Origin: Marinomonas sargassi
GTDB taxonomy: Bacteria > Pseudomonadota > Gammaproteobacteria > Pseudomonadales > Marinomonadaceae
Assembly: GCF_025716875.1 (NCBI RefSeq)
Contig: NZ_JAOVZB010000005.1
Span: 1-64,000 of the forward strand
Direction of reading: 5' to 3'
DNA length: 64,000 nt
Below the pieces are notes generated by a model. The model ran no database searches. It was not told the DNA's origin and saw only the letters and a program-made list of their open reading frames with translations. Below are positions 27,740-36,654 of the stretch, in pieces. The translations under genes were made by a program, and so were the position numbers. How positions within the stretch are numbered: position 1 is the first letter of the stretch; each line of letters starts with the position of its first letter.

Positions 27740-29629
27740 TTAGAAAGAAGAGGTTAATGATAGTTTGTAAGAGCGACCCGCTTCTAATAACTGATCAGAG
27801 TCGTTTAGCACCACTTCATCTGTTAAGTTGTTAATGCCAAAACGTACTGTTGTACCCGCGAGCACTTCTTTACTGACACCTAAGTCAGCAACAAAGTATG
27901 CACCAATGGTTTCTGTATTATCGCTATCAGTAAACTGAGTTCCCGTGTAGCGGGCTGCTGCATCCATATCAAAACCAGAAAAGGCATTCTTATGGAAATA
28001 GTTTGCTTTCGCTAAATGCTTGGAACGTTCTGTTAGCTCCTTGCCTGTTGACTCATCTTCTGTATCAAGGAAGGTATAACTAAGATTCAATTTCTTAGAG
28101 CCCGCGTCATTAAAGAACGACCAAGATAGCTCTAGACCTTGCAATATAGAAGAATCGACATTGTTATATTCATATGTGGTTACACTACCCGATGTCGAAG
28201 AAGTTGTATCAATTAGGTCATCAACATTAGAGTGAAAAAGTGTCACCGAGCCCGAACTGTTTGGCTTTTGGAATGTTAAGCCAACCTCGGCCGTTTTCGC
28301 AGTCTCTGGTTTAAGATCATCATTACCAGAATACTGACGAGTTGGACCTGCACTCACAACATAACTTGAAGACCCTTGACTCAAAGAAGGCGCTAAGTAA
28401 CTTTCGCCGTAGCCTGCCTTAAAACCTATTTCAGGTGTAATTTGTGTAACCACATTTAATTTAGGGCTAGACTCACTGCCATATTTACTATGCGAATCGT
28501 AAGCTAAACCGAAAGTCAAAGTTGTTCTTTCTGTAACCTCATAGACATCCTGGAAAAATACTGTTGTAGCATCAATTTCATCTTCAAATACCGTTGTATC
28601 GCCCCTCTCAGCGGCTTCTTCTCGGTAATTAGCACCAAAGCTTAAATAGTTTTTATCGTCGAGCCGACCCTGAGAATCAACAGATAAGTCGCTCTCATTT
28701 ACTGACCAAACTCTAGTGTCTTCTAAAACATCAGATTCACCAGCAACTGCTGAAATCGAAGTATCAAAACCTGATATTTCCGTAAAATATTCAACTGTAA
28801 AAATTTGATTAGTTACATAAGCAGAATCATCTTCAACACCAGAACTAAACTCTATACTTTCTTCATCTGAAGAAAGTATGCCAAACTCAAGACGGTCACC
28901 ACTATCTAAATCAATACCTAAATCCACCTGATAATTATCAACATCTCTAGAGGTTTGGAGGCTATCTGAATTATCATCATCTAAAATTCCATCTGTAGAA
29001 GAAGTCTCACCCGATATTAAAAGGTCTGCATTTTCTCCTAAAGCGCCAGAAGCAGATAAACTCATTCCTTGGCCGTCACCACCATTAGCATTTTCCATTT
29101 TTTCACTGTAGAGAGAAATAGAGCCAGTCCAATCTAATGTTGCTTCTTTGGTAATAATATTAATGACACCTGCAAGAGCATCTGCCCCGTAAAGACTAGA
29201 AGCTGGACCACGGATAATCTCTATTCTTTCAATATTGGCCAAAGGCACTAAGCCATAACGAAATGCTGGTTCTTGAGGAACAGTTCTATCCGTATTAGGG
29301 ATGCGTTTACCATTTACTAATATTAATGTTTGCTCAGGATCCAAGCCACGTAACTGTGGAGCTGGAGATGGATTTTGACCAGTTTTTACCATCTGAACAC
29401 TAGGTGTTGTTGCTAACACATCATTTATATTGGTAGCGCCGCTAGCGGCAATTTCTTCTGCTGTTACAACGGTTACCGAACCTGAGAAGCTGGTTTCGTC
29501 TACAGGCGCTTTTGCGGAAATAATGAGAGAGTCTAATTCAACAGAGGATTCACTTTCTGCAAATGTTGGAGTACTAGCAGCTAAGCAGCTGCATATTAGA
29601 AGGGAGAGTTCTTTTTTCTTAAATTGCAT
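27740..29629 (-). CDS. TonB-dependent outer-membrane receptor, probable haem receptor
   Basis: Outer-membrane gated channel. The signal peptide is residues 1-25 (ending TPTFAES). A plug domain (about 40-150) contains LILVNGKRIP and IEIIRGPASSLYGADALAGVINIITK. A 22-strand barrel follows, ending in a terminal phenylalanine (TSSF). The co-transcribed hemS and nearby hmuTUV imply haem as substrate. However, the FRAP and NPNL box expected of classical haem receptors reads YLAPSL...GNDDLKPE, so a siderophore or other iron complex is not excluded. I chose the ATG at 29629 (629 residues), which begins the signal peptide; the frame extends 17 codons further upstream. Confidence 0.85.
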   Translation of the reverse strand: MQFKKKELSLLICSCLAASTPTFAESESSVELDSLIISAKAPVDETSFSGSVTVVTAEEIAASGATNINDVLATTPSVQMVKTGQNPSPAPQLRGLDPEQTLILVNGKRIPNTDRTVPQEPAFRYGLVPLANIERIEIIRGPASSLYGADALAGVINIITKEATLDWTGSISLYSEKMENANGGDGQGMSLSASGALGENADLLISGETSSTDGILDDDNSDSLQTSRDVDNYQVDLGIDLDSGDRLEFGILSSDEESIEFSSGVEDDSAYVTNQIFTVEYFTEISGFDTSISAVAGESDVLEDTRVWSVNESDLSVDSQGRLDDKNYLSFGANYREEAAERGDTTVFEDEIDATTVFFQDVYEVTERTTLTFGLAYDSHSKYGSESSPKLNVVTQITPEIGFKAGYGESYLAPSLSQGSSSYVVSAGPTRQYSGNDDLKPETAKTAEVGLTFQKPNSSGSVTLFHSNVDDLIDTTSSTSGSVTTYEYNNVDSSILQGLELSWSFFNDAGSKKLNLSYTFLDTEDESTGKELTERSKHLAKANYFHKNAFSGFDMDAAARYTGTQFTDSDNTETIGAYFVADLGVSKEVLAGTTVRFGINNLTDEVVLNDSDQLLEAGRSYKLSLTSSF

Positions 29630-29698
29630 GATCACTTTAACCTCAATAACCATTAATGAATGTTCGTTAAAATGGCGCATCCTTACAACCGGATGCGG

Positions 29699-29719
29699 AT
29701 GATAATGATTATCATAGGT
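29699..29719. promoter_or_regulatory. Fur box upstream of the TonB receptor-hemS operon
   Basis: GATAATGATTATCAT (29701-29715) matches the first 15 bases of the 19-bp Fur consensus with one difference. It lies 70 bp upstream of the receptor start. Together with the box at 23.7 kb it makes the whole 23.7-29.7 kb block iron-regulated. Confidence 0.88.
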
Positions 29720-29945
29720 ATTATCAATACTATTTGTTTGTTTTTTTTGATCATGCGTTCAACTACTCACCATTTAGCTAAAGCCGCACTACACAAGGAA
29801 TACAGCTTCATAAGTATAATTTTTTAAAATGAATGAGAGTGAAAAGCAATGCAATTGGGGCTGTAAAAAAACAGTAATAGAAATGAAATATTTATGTAAA
29901 ACAATAAGATGAAGATAAAGCAACAAAAAGAGAGCAGAAGGGCAA

Positions 29946-30365
29946 CTACTCTCCTTGTAAGGTTAAAACTAGTCGGCGGGCACCACCATAATCACGATGT
30001 TCACCAAGATAAATTCCTTGCCAAATACCGAGAAAAAAGTTTCTATTTTTAATCGGTATAGTTAAAGAAGAACCTAACATACTGGCTTTAATATGAGCAG
30101 GCATGTCATCACTGCCCTCATAAACGTGCTCATAGTATGGTTGATTTTCTGGCACCATATGAGAGAAATGCCGTTCCATATCACGGCGAACAGACGGATC
30201 GGCATTCTCGTTAATGGTTAAAGACGCAGAGGTGTGAAGCAACTGGATATGTAATAAACCCACCGACACACTAGGCATTTTTGCCACAGCCGCTTCTATA
30301 TGATCCGTAATTAGATGAAAACCACGGGGCATTGGAGGTAATTGCATTTCAGTCTGCTGCCACAT
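29946..30365 (-). CDS. yjbQ: YjbQ/UPF0047 family protein
   Basis: 139-residue protein of the YjbQ family, reported to have secondary thiamine-phosphate synthase activity; its main physiological role is unclear. Visible family motifs are [41 protein letters not shown] and [21 protein letters not shown], which carry the conserved His/Asp/Glu cluster. Full length. It follows folA on the same strand by 12 bp and may be co-transcribed. The 29720-29945 stretch beyond it, upstream of the receptor promoter, shows nothing recognisable. Confidence 0.9.
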   Translation of the reverse strand: MWQQTEMQLPPMPRGFHLITDHIEAAVAKMPSVSVGLLHIQLLHTSASLTINENADPSVRRDMERHFSHMVPENQPYYEHVYEGSDDMPAHIKASMLGSSLTIPIKNRNFFLGIWQGIYLGEHRDYGGARRLVLTLQGE

Positions 30366-30377
30366 AATGTCATCGTC

Positions 30378-30881
30378 CTAGCTGTTTTTTTGATAGATGG
30401 AGAAGCGGTAGTCATATGGGTTGTGCCCCTCTGCACTGAAGGCTTCTTCTCCCACCAAGCTATAATCATCCCAACTTACTTCAGGGAAAAAGGCATCCCC
30501 TTCAACTTCAGCATCCACATGGGTGATATATAAGCGATCCGCTTTTTCTAGAGCTAGTTGATAAATTTGTGAACCACCGATTACCATGACTTCGTCTTGT
30601 CCGTTTACTAAACAAATGCTTTCGCCTAGCGCTATCGCTGCATCTAAGCTGGATACCACATCAATTCCTTCTGCACTGTAGTTTTCATCACGGCTTATCA
30701 CAATATTGCGACGCCCGGGTAACGGTTTACCAATCGACTCGAAGGTTTTTCGCCCCATCACAATTGGCTTGCCCATAGTCGCTTGCTTGAAGTACTTCAA
30801 ATCATTTGGCAAATGCCAAGGAAGTGAGTTGTTAATACCTATGGTACGGTTGGTGGACATGGCAACAATTAAGGACAACAT
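30378..30881 (-). CDS. folA: Dihydrofolate reductase
   Basis: Reduces dihydrofolate to tetrahydrofolate with NADPH. The 167 residues include GINNSLPWHLPNDLKYFK with the catalytic acidic residue, GRKTFESIGKPLPGRRNIV, and VIGGSQIY in the NADPH site. I chose the ATG at 30881 (AAGGG upstream) so that the protein begins MLSLIVAMSTNRTIG; 12 codons further upstream are open but unconserved. Divergent from thyA, its partner in the thymidylate cycle. Confidence 0.95.
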   Translation of the reverse strand: MLSLIVAMSTNRTIGINNSLPWHLPNDLKYFKQATMGKPIVMGRKTFESIGKPLPGRRNIVISRDENYSAEGIDVVSSLDAAIALGESICLVNGQDEVMVIGGSQIYQLALEKADRLYITHVDAEVEGDAFFPEVSWDDYSLVGEEAFSAEGHNPYDYRFSIYQKNS

Positions 30882-31028
30882 AGAAAAACCCTTTTTAAAA
30901 TGAATTACTCTAAACAATCTAAGAGCGAAGACTTATAATCAATGGCAATTATTATACCTATGGTCATCTAGATTGCATTTTCTAAGTTGCGCAATATGTC
31001 ATGACTCACCAACATCTAAGGCATTTTT

Positions 31029-31880
31029 ATGAAACAGTATTTGGACCTTTGTCACCGCATCATTAACGAAGGTGAGTGGGTAAACAATGAACGTACAGGA
31101 AAGAGCTGCCTAACAGTGATTAATGCAGACTTAACCTATAACGTTGGTAAAGGTGAGTTTCCCCTAGTCACTACCCGCAAAAGCTACTTTAAATCAGCCA
31201 TTGCAGAGATCATTGGTTACCTACGTGGTTACGATAATGCCGCAGATTTCCGTGCTTTAGGTACGCCAACATGGGATGCCAACGCTAACTTAAACCAAGT
31301 ATGGTTAGATAACCCTTACCGCAAAGGTGAAGACGATATGGGCCTTTGCTATGGCGCGATTGGTCGTAATTTCCCCAAGCCAGACGGTGGCCACATTGAC
31401 CTTCTTAAGCAAATCATTGATGACTTAAAACGTGGCGTAGACAACCGTGGTGAAATCCTCACTTTTTACCACCCCGGCGCGTTTCACATGGCATGTTTAC
31501 GCCCTTGTATGTACAGCCATCACTTTTCATTACTAGGCGATACACTCTACTTGAACAGTACTCAACGTAGTTGCGATGTACCCCTTGGACTTAACTTCAA
31601 CATGGTACAAGTCTATGTATTGCTTGCCATTGTTGCCCAGATCACTGGGCATAAAGCGGGTCAGGCCTTCCATAAAATTGTTAATGCACACATTTATGAA
31701 GACCAGTTAGAGCTGATGCGTGACGTGCAGCTAAAACGTGAGCCTTACCCTCTGCCAACACTAAAAATTAATCCAGAAATCAAATCGTTAGAAGACATTG
31801 AAACATGGGTCACTATGGATGACTTTGAGCTAGAAGGTTATGAATGCCACGACCCTATCGCCTACCCGTTCTCGGTTTAA
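31029..31880 (+). CDS. thyA: Thymidylate synthase
   Basis: Methylates dUMP to dTMP using methylene-tetrahydrofolate. The catalytic cysteine is in [11 protein letters not shown] (about residue 158). It is followed by [13 protein letters not shown], which binds phosphate and dUMP, and NAHIYEDQ. The length of 283 is slightly above the 264 of E. coli. The residues after the catalytic cysteine (PCM rather than PCH) fit a subgroup I associate with Vibrio-like ThyA. Divergent from folA with about 150 bp between them, so they may share regulation. Confidence 0.95.
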   Translation: MKQYLDLCHRIINEGEWVNNERTGKSCLTVINADLTYNVGKGEFPLVTTRKSYFKSAIAEIIGYLRGYDNAADFRALGTPTWDANANLNQVWLDNPYRKGEDDMGLCYGAIGRNFPKPDGGHIDLLKQIIDDLKRGVDNRGEILTFYHPGAFHMACLRPCMYSHHFSLLGDTLYLNSTQRSCDVPLGLNFNMVQVYVLLAIVAQITGHKAGQAFHKIVNAHIYEDQLELMRDVQLKREPYPLPTLKINPEIKSLEDIETWVTMDDFELEGYECHDPIAYPFSV

Positions 31881-31955
31881 ATAAGATAAAGTCGCCTTCT
31901 TCCAATAGGCGGCTAATTTCAAGACATTACCCCTTAACCAAACTTAGGATTTACC

Positions 31956-33218
31956 TTGCACACACTATCCGACCTTACAGCAGGCAAACTAAACGGCATT
32001 ACACGCTTAACCTTATCCGAAAACCTCACCAGCTTTCCCCTAGAAATTTTAACCCTCGCTGATAGTTTAGAGATATTAGACCTGTCCAATAATCAATTAA
32101 CAGATTTACCCAATGAGCTAGTGCAGCTTAAGAAGTTAAAGATCTTATTCGCTTCTGAAAATCAGTTTACCAAGCTGCCTGAGGTGTTAGGGGAATGTGA
32201 AAACCTTGAGATGGTCGGATTCAAATCAAACCAGATTAAGAGTGTGCCGCCTTCTTCACTGCCGAAAAAACTACGCTGGCTAATACTCACCAACAATGAA
32301 GTTGAGTCTTTACCAAATGAATTAGGCCTAAGGCCTCGCCTGAAAAAACTCGCCTTAGCGGGAAACCGTTTGACCGAATTGCCATCCACCTTAAACCGTT
32401 GCCATAACTTAGAGTTAATTCGAATTTCTGCGAACCAACTTACGACTTTCCCTCAGCAGCTGCTCGATTTACCTAAACTGGCTTGGCTGGCTTTTGCTGG
32501 AAACCCATTTTGCCAACTCACTGCAGCTGATACCCCAAGCACTGCAAAAGATGAAGAGATTCCCAAAATTGCTTCTACAGACTTCACTTTAAAGGAAGTA
32601 TTAGGGCAAGGTGCTTCTGGGGTAATTTCAAAAGCGCACTGGAATACAGAACAAAGTCGCTTCACCCAAGATATTGCCGTTAAAGTATTTAAAGGGGAAA
32701 TTACCAGTGATGGCTACCCAAAGGATGAGCTAGCTGTTTGTCTAAAAGCAGGTAAACACATCAACTTAGTACAACCCTTGGCGCAAGTACAAGAAAATGA
32801 TTGTTTGGCTTTGGTAATGTCTCTAATTCCACCACATTATAAAAACCTTGGCTTACCACCCAACTTTGATACTTGCACACGGGATACCTTCACAAAAAGC
32901 TTTAGCCTCTCCATTGAGCAGATAGCAAAAATTGTGAAGCAAATGGAAAGTGTTTTTGAGCATCTTCATAATAAGAAAATATGCCATGGTGACTTATACG
33001 CTCACAACACCTTATTTGATGACGAAGCCAATATCATTTTCGGTGATTTTGGCGCCGCCAGCTTGTATCACATGCTAACCGCAGAACAACAAAATAGCGT
33101 GCAAGCCATTGAGCAAAGAGCATTGAACTACTTCATTGAAGATTTGTTGAGCATTTGTAAGGAAGAAGATAAAAGATCAGAACTATTTCTAAGCCTTTCA
33201 ACTCGAATCAAGTTTTAA
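31956..33218 (+). CDS. Leucine-rich-repeat protein kinase
   Basis: 420 residues. The N-terminal 200 form seven to eight LRRs of about 23 residues (LEILDLSNNQLTDLPNEL type). A eukaryotic-like kinase domain follows (about 208-400): glycine loop LGQGASGVISKA, lysine in IAVKVF, catalytic loop HGDLYAHNTLF (HGD instead of HRD) and DFG in FGDFGAAS. The domain is compact and its C-lobe short. No signal peptide or membrane helix is present. The gene starts with TTG at 31956, preceded by AGGA, 75 bp after thyA. Target unknown; the architecture resembles plant and animal LRR kinases but occurs in scattered gammaproteobacteria. Confidence 0.85.
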   Translation: MHTLSDLTAGKLNGITRLTLSENLTSFPLEILTLADSLEILDLSNNQLTDLPNELVQLKKLKILFASENQFTKLPEVLGECENLEMVGFKSNQIKSVPPSSLPKKLRWLILTNNEVESLPNELGLRPRLKKLALAGNRLTELPSTLNRCHNLELIRISANQLTTFPQQLLDLPKLAWLAFAGNPFCQLTAADTPSTAKDEEIPKIASTDFTLKEVLGQGASGVISKAHWNTEQSRFTQDIAVKVFKGEITSDGYPKDELAVCLKAGKHINLVQPLAQVQENDCLALVMSLIPPHYKNLGLPPNFDTCTRDTFTKSFSLSIEQIAKIVKQMESVFEHLHNKKICHGDLYAHNTLFDDEANIIFGDFGAASLYHMLTAEQQNSVQAIEQRALNYFIEDLLSICKEEDKRSELFLSLSTRIKF

Positions 33219-33252
33219 CTTTTATCTGCTTACTTCATAATAACGAACATCA

Positions 33253-33276
33253 AAAAAGGGCTTTATAGCCCTTTTT
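33253..33276. terminator. Terminator between LRR kinase and GNAT genes
   Basis: AAAAAGGGCT / AGCCCTTTTT stem with a 4-base loop and T run, usable from both sides by the two convergent transcripts. Confidence 0.88.
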
Positions 33277-33353
33277 ATTCACAGTGATACAAGCGAATCT
33301 AGCAGTGGATTATCACCTATTACTCTTCCCCTACTTCTCTTCGCCATAGTCGT

Positions 33354-33896
33354 CTATTCCCTAGGAGCTGAATCTGTCAGATCCAATGCATAGAAAATCA
33401 CACTTTGCCCCTCTTCACTGGGTTGGGCTTTAAAACCCAATTTTATTAATAAACGCGACGAAGCTGGATTATTTTTCTCCACACCGCCTATCAAACTATG
33501 CAGCTGTAAGCTTTGACGAGCATAAGATATAAAACCTCTTAACATTTCACTCGCTAAACCTTGCCCCCAATATTCCTCACCCAATAAGTAACCAATATGT
33601 GCGCCTTTAGCTGATTTATCTTTCCCAATAGAACTAAAGAAAAATCCAATTATGAGGTTAGAAGCTTTATCGTAAATGGCGAATAACTGACTATCCTTTA
33701 GCATGGTTTTCAGCCACGACTCAGCAGCAGCTGAGCTTTGAATATTTTGAAAGTAAGGCGACAAGCTATAGGTAACTGCAGGTGTTAGAAGACGTTGAAT
33801 ATCTAGCAACAGCTCTTGCCGTAGTAGCTTATCTGGCATTACTGAAATTTCTAATACTTCCAGCCTTTGTGTTGAGTAGCCCATCGCCATCTTCAC
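33354..33896 (-). CDS. GNAT family N-acetyltransferase (RimJ-like)
   Basis: About 180 residues. The acetyl-CoA loop is YWGQGLASEMLRGFI, and NPASSRLLIKLGFK lies near the end, in the order of the RimJ/RimL subgroup that acetylates protein N-termini or small amines. Substrate unknown. The start is uncertain: GTG at 33896, ATG at 33890 or ATG at 33884 are all in frame. It follows the NIPSNAP gene by 15 bp on the same strand. Confidence 0.82.
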   Translation of the reverse strand: MKMAMGYSTQRLEVLEISVMPDKLLRQELLLDIQRLLTPAVTYSLSPYFQNIQSSAAAESWLKTMLKDSQLFAIYDKASNLIIGFFFSSIGKDKSAKGAHIGYLLGEEYWGQGLASEMLRGFISYARQSLQLHSLIGGVEKNNPASSRLLIKLGFKAQPSEEGQSVIFYALDLTDSAPRE

Positions 33897-33911
33897 TGCT
33901 GCCCATTCTTT

Positions 33912-34217
33912 TTAATCAAATACTGGTCGGAAAAAACTGCGCTCATAGCTCACAATACATTTCGTATCTTCCGCATATTGAAAAGCAGCCATGCATTCAG
34001 AATCTTGTAGTGACGCTTCTCGATATTGCTCATAGCTCGCCAGACTTTCAAAGGTGAACAAAGCTAAGGCAACGTTATTAGCACCCTCCGATGGCAAAAA
34101 ATAGCCCAAATGTTGTCCACCGAATTTATTGACAAGAGGAATCCAAAGTTTGGCATAGTGCTCAAATTCTTTAACTTTATAGGGGTCGATAATGTATTTC
34201 AGGTAGCAAGTAACCAA
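33912..34217 (-). CDS. NIPSNAP family protein
   Basis: 101-residue single dimeric alpha/beta-barrel domain. The start MVTCYLKYIIDPYKVKEFEHYAKLW and the middle GYFLPSEGANNVALALFTF are typical of the family. The biochemical function is not established; relatives are small dimeric proteins sometimes linked to aromatic or fatty compounds. Transcribed ahead of the GNAT gene with a 15-bp gap. Confidence 0.85.
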   Translation of the reverse strand: MVTCYLKYIIDPYKVKEFEHYAKLWIPLVNKFGGQHLGYFLPSEGANNVALALFTFESLASYEQYREASLQDSECMAAFQYAEDTKCIVSYERSFFRPVFD

Positions 34218-34253
34218 AGGGTACTCCTTGTTAATTCTTGGCTAGAACACGAA

Positions 34254-34278
34254 TAAAGCCAGCTCAAAAAGAGCTGGC
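34254..34278 (-). terminator. Terminator after the DUF1835 gene
   Basis: GCCAGCTC / GAGCTGGC 8-bp stem with A5 loop, followed on the minus strand by TTTATT, 15 bp after the stop at 34293. Confidence 0.65.
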
Positions 34279-34292
34279 CGTTGGTTCAGTCA

Positions 34293-35423
34293 TTAGGCTA
34301 ACGTAACAAAACGATCTGGCCAATGCTCCATATTTTTTAATATCTGCACGACACCCTTTTTTTCCATAGTTTGCAAAATATCCCAATACATAATGTCACC
34401 TAAAAAGGGAATTGGCTCTTTCTGCACCATTAATTTACGGAATAACATGCCCGCTTTTTGTGGAGACTCCTCCGACAACAGCTCCACAGTCAGTTTTTCG
34501 GTTAACGACAGATCACCTTCTGCAATAGGCTGCTCTTGAAGTTGCCTTAATGCAGCTTCTTTAAAATAAGGTAAGCTGGAATGCGTTAACTGGTTAACAT
34601 AACGGTGGAATACGGTTTTATCTGGGTCTGTAAAGGCCAACCAATGTTGATCTGCTTCCAAACACTGTTGAACCGTTACCCTTTGCTTAGATTGCCACAA
34701 TAAAGCGAGCCCTTCTGAGGGCAGCTGCCCAAGCCCAATAAAACGACTACTACCGGGGAATTGGTTCGTCGTTACCATCCATAGTTTTTGGGGTAAGCCG
34801 AAGCGATGGTAATAACTCAGCAAGAAGATAAGAATAAATTGATCGTAGGTATCATGCTCAAACCATAAAACAACATGTTCAAAGTCCGTAATGCTGTTCT
34901 GAAGTGTTTGATAGCTCTGAGTTAAACCAGCGGCTATTTGCTCATAATCTCGGCCAATACTCTCTCCATAACCGCTGGATAAAAAGCCTGCACGAGCTTC
35001 TATATCATAATCGTATTGCACAGGACCAACACAAAATGGATCAGAAAACTCTAAGAATTCTCCTTTAAAACCAGCATCGGATAAGGTTTTTTGAATGTCG
35101 GACCCACAACGAATATGTAAGCAATTCTCAGGTTCGTCAGTAACTCGACTACCTAATTCTATCTTGCTACGGACCTCATCCATTAAGAAAATATGCTGTC
35201 GTAGTTGCAGCCAAGTTTTACAACCTAACTCCCGAGCAATGACCAATTGAGCATCGGCCAACTTAGCAGAAAAATCGGCTGAGTTAACTTCATTATGAAT
35301 CAGCTTAGGGTGGGCTTTCTCAAACCGAGATAAGGTATCAGGATCTTGTTGGTGAAAGGATTTTAGTAAACTTTTAGCGCGCTTTTTCTGCTGCTCAAGA
35401 TTAAGACGAAATGGCATTTTCAT
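34293..35423 (-). CDS. DUF1835 domain protein
   Basis: 376 residues, soluble. Residues 1-80 form a helical segment (KKRAKSLLKSFHQQDPDTL, IARELGCKTWLQLRQHI) often seen at the front of such proteins and of ankyrin-like proteins. The DUF1835 core begins about 100 with LHIRCGSDI, GEFLEFSDPFCVGPV and VVLWFEHDTYDQ; the C-terminal part is all-helical. In other bacteria the family is found as stand-alone proteins of unknown role, sometimes beside ECF sigma factors. No partner is evident here. Function unknown. Confidence 0.8.
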   Translation of the reverse strand: MKMPFRLNLEQQKKRAKSLLKSFHQQDPDTLSRFEKAHPKLIHNEVNSADFSAKLADAQLVIARELGCKTWLQLRQHIFLMDEVRSKIELGSRVTDEPENCLHIRCGSDIQKTLSDAGFKGEFLEFSDPFCVGPVQYDYDIEARAGFLSSGYGESIGRDYEQIAAGLTQSYQTLQNSITDFEHVVLWFEHDTYDQFILIFLLSYYHRFGLPQKLWMVTTNQFPGSSRFIGLGQLPSEGLALLWQSKQRVTVQQCLEADQHWLAFTDPDKTVFHRYVNQLTHSSLPYFKEAALRQLQEQPIAEGDLSLTEKLTVELLSEESPQKAGMLFRKLMVQKEPIPFLGDIMYWDILQTMEKKGVVQILKNMEHWPDRFVTLA

Positions 35424-35445
35424 AGGGACCTCTTTCTTATTCTCT

Positions 35446-35517
35446 GTGTCCGCCCTCAGAAAGAAAAAGGTTAATAAATACGTTCATTTTGCCGGGCGCA
35501 GCCCTTTTCGCGGACAC
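35446..35517. repeat. Intergenic inverted repeat, possible small repeat element
   Basis: GTGTCCGC (35446-35453) and GCGGACAC (35510-35517) flank about 56 bp containing the GC-rich CCGGGCGCAGCCC. The segment is more GC-rich than its surroundings and lies between two unrelated genes (DUF1835 and a GNAT). No poly-T tail makes it a terminator. It could be a dispersed repeat or a remnant; only a genome-wide search can tell. Confidence 0.3.
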
Positions 35518-35590
35518 GATTGCTTTGGCGAGCAACCAAAAGAATAGCAAAAAAGTAAATATTGACTCAACCAATCAACTCGTTTTTTCT

Positions 35591-36094
35591 TTATAAACTT
35601 TTATTCATAATGACACTTCGATAATTTGTCTTATCCCAATCGGCATAATCCACCAGCTTAAACCCTCTTTTTCCATACATTTTAATCAAGTGGTGTGCCC
35701 CTTCCGCTGTATCTAGCGCAAGATTGGGAAAGCCTTTCTTTCGTGCCGTATTTTCGATTTCTTCTAGCATTTTTGAACCTATACCACAGCCCTGATAATC
35801 AGGATCAACAGCAAACTGACCAAATTTTGCTACATCATCACGGTCATACCAATCACAGCCTGCCGGCGTATTTGAAGGGAAATATAAAGTGCCTGTACCG
35901 ACAATATTGCCATCCTTTTCTGCAATAAAAGCGACCCCCGCTGACAAACGTTTTCTTGTCACCTCATCACCCTGCCATGTGGCGTAATATTTAAAGCCCA
36001 TATCAGCCAGCTCTTTATAGGCACGATGAAGAAGAGCGGTTATCTTTGATATATCATCGGTTTCTCGCCATTTTCTAACTATGATTGAGCTCAT
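35591..36094 (-). CDS. GNAT family N-acetyltransferase
   Basis: 167 residues. Acetyl-CoA site YQGCGIGSKMLEEIE and the core strand KFGQFAVDPDYQ. The N-terminal text (IVRKWRETDDISKITALLHRAYKELADMGF) is usual for small-molecule GNATs. Substrate unknown. It lies between unrelated genes on the same strand and is probably transcribed on its own. Confidence 0.85.
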   Translation of the reverse strand: MSSIIVRKWRETDDISKITALLHRAYKELADMGFKYYATWQGDEVTRKRLSAGVAFIAEKDGNIVGTGTLYFPSNTPAGCDWYDRDDVAKFGQFAVDPDYQGCGIGSKMLEEIENTARKKGFPNLALDTAEGAHHLIKMYGKRGFKLVDYADWDKTNYRSVIMNKSL

Positions 36095-36123
36095 AACACT
36101 CCCTGTTTACTATCAAGAACCGC

Positions 36124-36654
36124 TCAGCTTTTCTCAGTGTTATTCTCAGAGCTGTCGCTTTTCTCTGGCTCAATACGCGGCTTAGGATTTTTAATAACGC
36201 CTTTTTGTAGGATAAGAGAGTTGGGGTAAGTTATTAACTCTTCATCACGCTTGATCAGTACATGGAAAAGCGATATTTCTTCGATTTTTCCTGAAATATC
36301 TTCACCGCCATCAATAATTCTTATCTGGTCACCCACACGATATGGAAAACCGAAAAAGATAATTAAGCTCGCGGTGATGTTACTCAAAATGGACCACTGA
36401 GCGAAAAGTGCCACACCGATAACAGCAAACACAGAGGACAGGAAAATAGAGACCTGAGAATACTGTAAACCCGATACGTTAATAAGAAGAATGAGGAAGA
36501 GTATAGAAATAGCAATATTGGTTGTTTTTATAATGTATTTCATTCTATATAAGCTAACGTCTCTCTTTTGCCCAAAGTGCTTAATAGAAGAGTTGCTAAA
36601 ATGAATGGATACAAAGAACAGCAATATAAGTATTAAAAATATTAAGATAGTCAT
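36124..36654 (-). CDS. Small MscS-like mechanosensitive channel-domain protein
   Basis: 176 residues with two to three N-terminal membrane helices (LILILLFFVSIHF, AISILFLILLINV, IFLSSVFAVIGVALFAQW), followed by the MscS beta domain (GFPYRVGDQIRIID, GKIEEISLFHVLIKRDEELITYPNS). The C-terminal cage domain of full MscS is missing, so it is a short variant. Start codon and the stop of the upstream DUF1003 gene overlap (ATGA), so the two are translationally coupled. Confidence 0.82.
   Translation of the reverse strand: MTILIFLILILLFFVSIHFSNSSIKHFGQKRDVSLYRMKYIIKTTNIAISILFLILLINVSGLQYSQVSIFLSSVFAVIGVALFAQWSILSNITASLIIFFGFPYRVGDQIRIIDGGEDISGKIEEISLFHVLIKRDEELITYPNSLILQKGVIKNPKPRIEPEKSDSSENNTEKS

Noticed and set aside
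33782..34057. 91-codon + strand frame across the GNAT/NIPSNAP junction
   Set aside because: It runs antisense through two genes with recognisable families and has no start signal.
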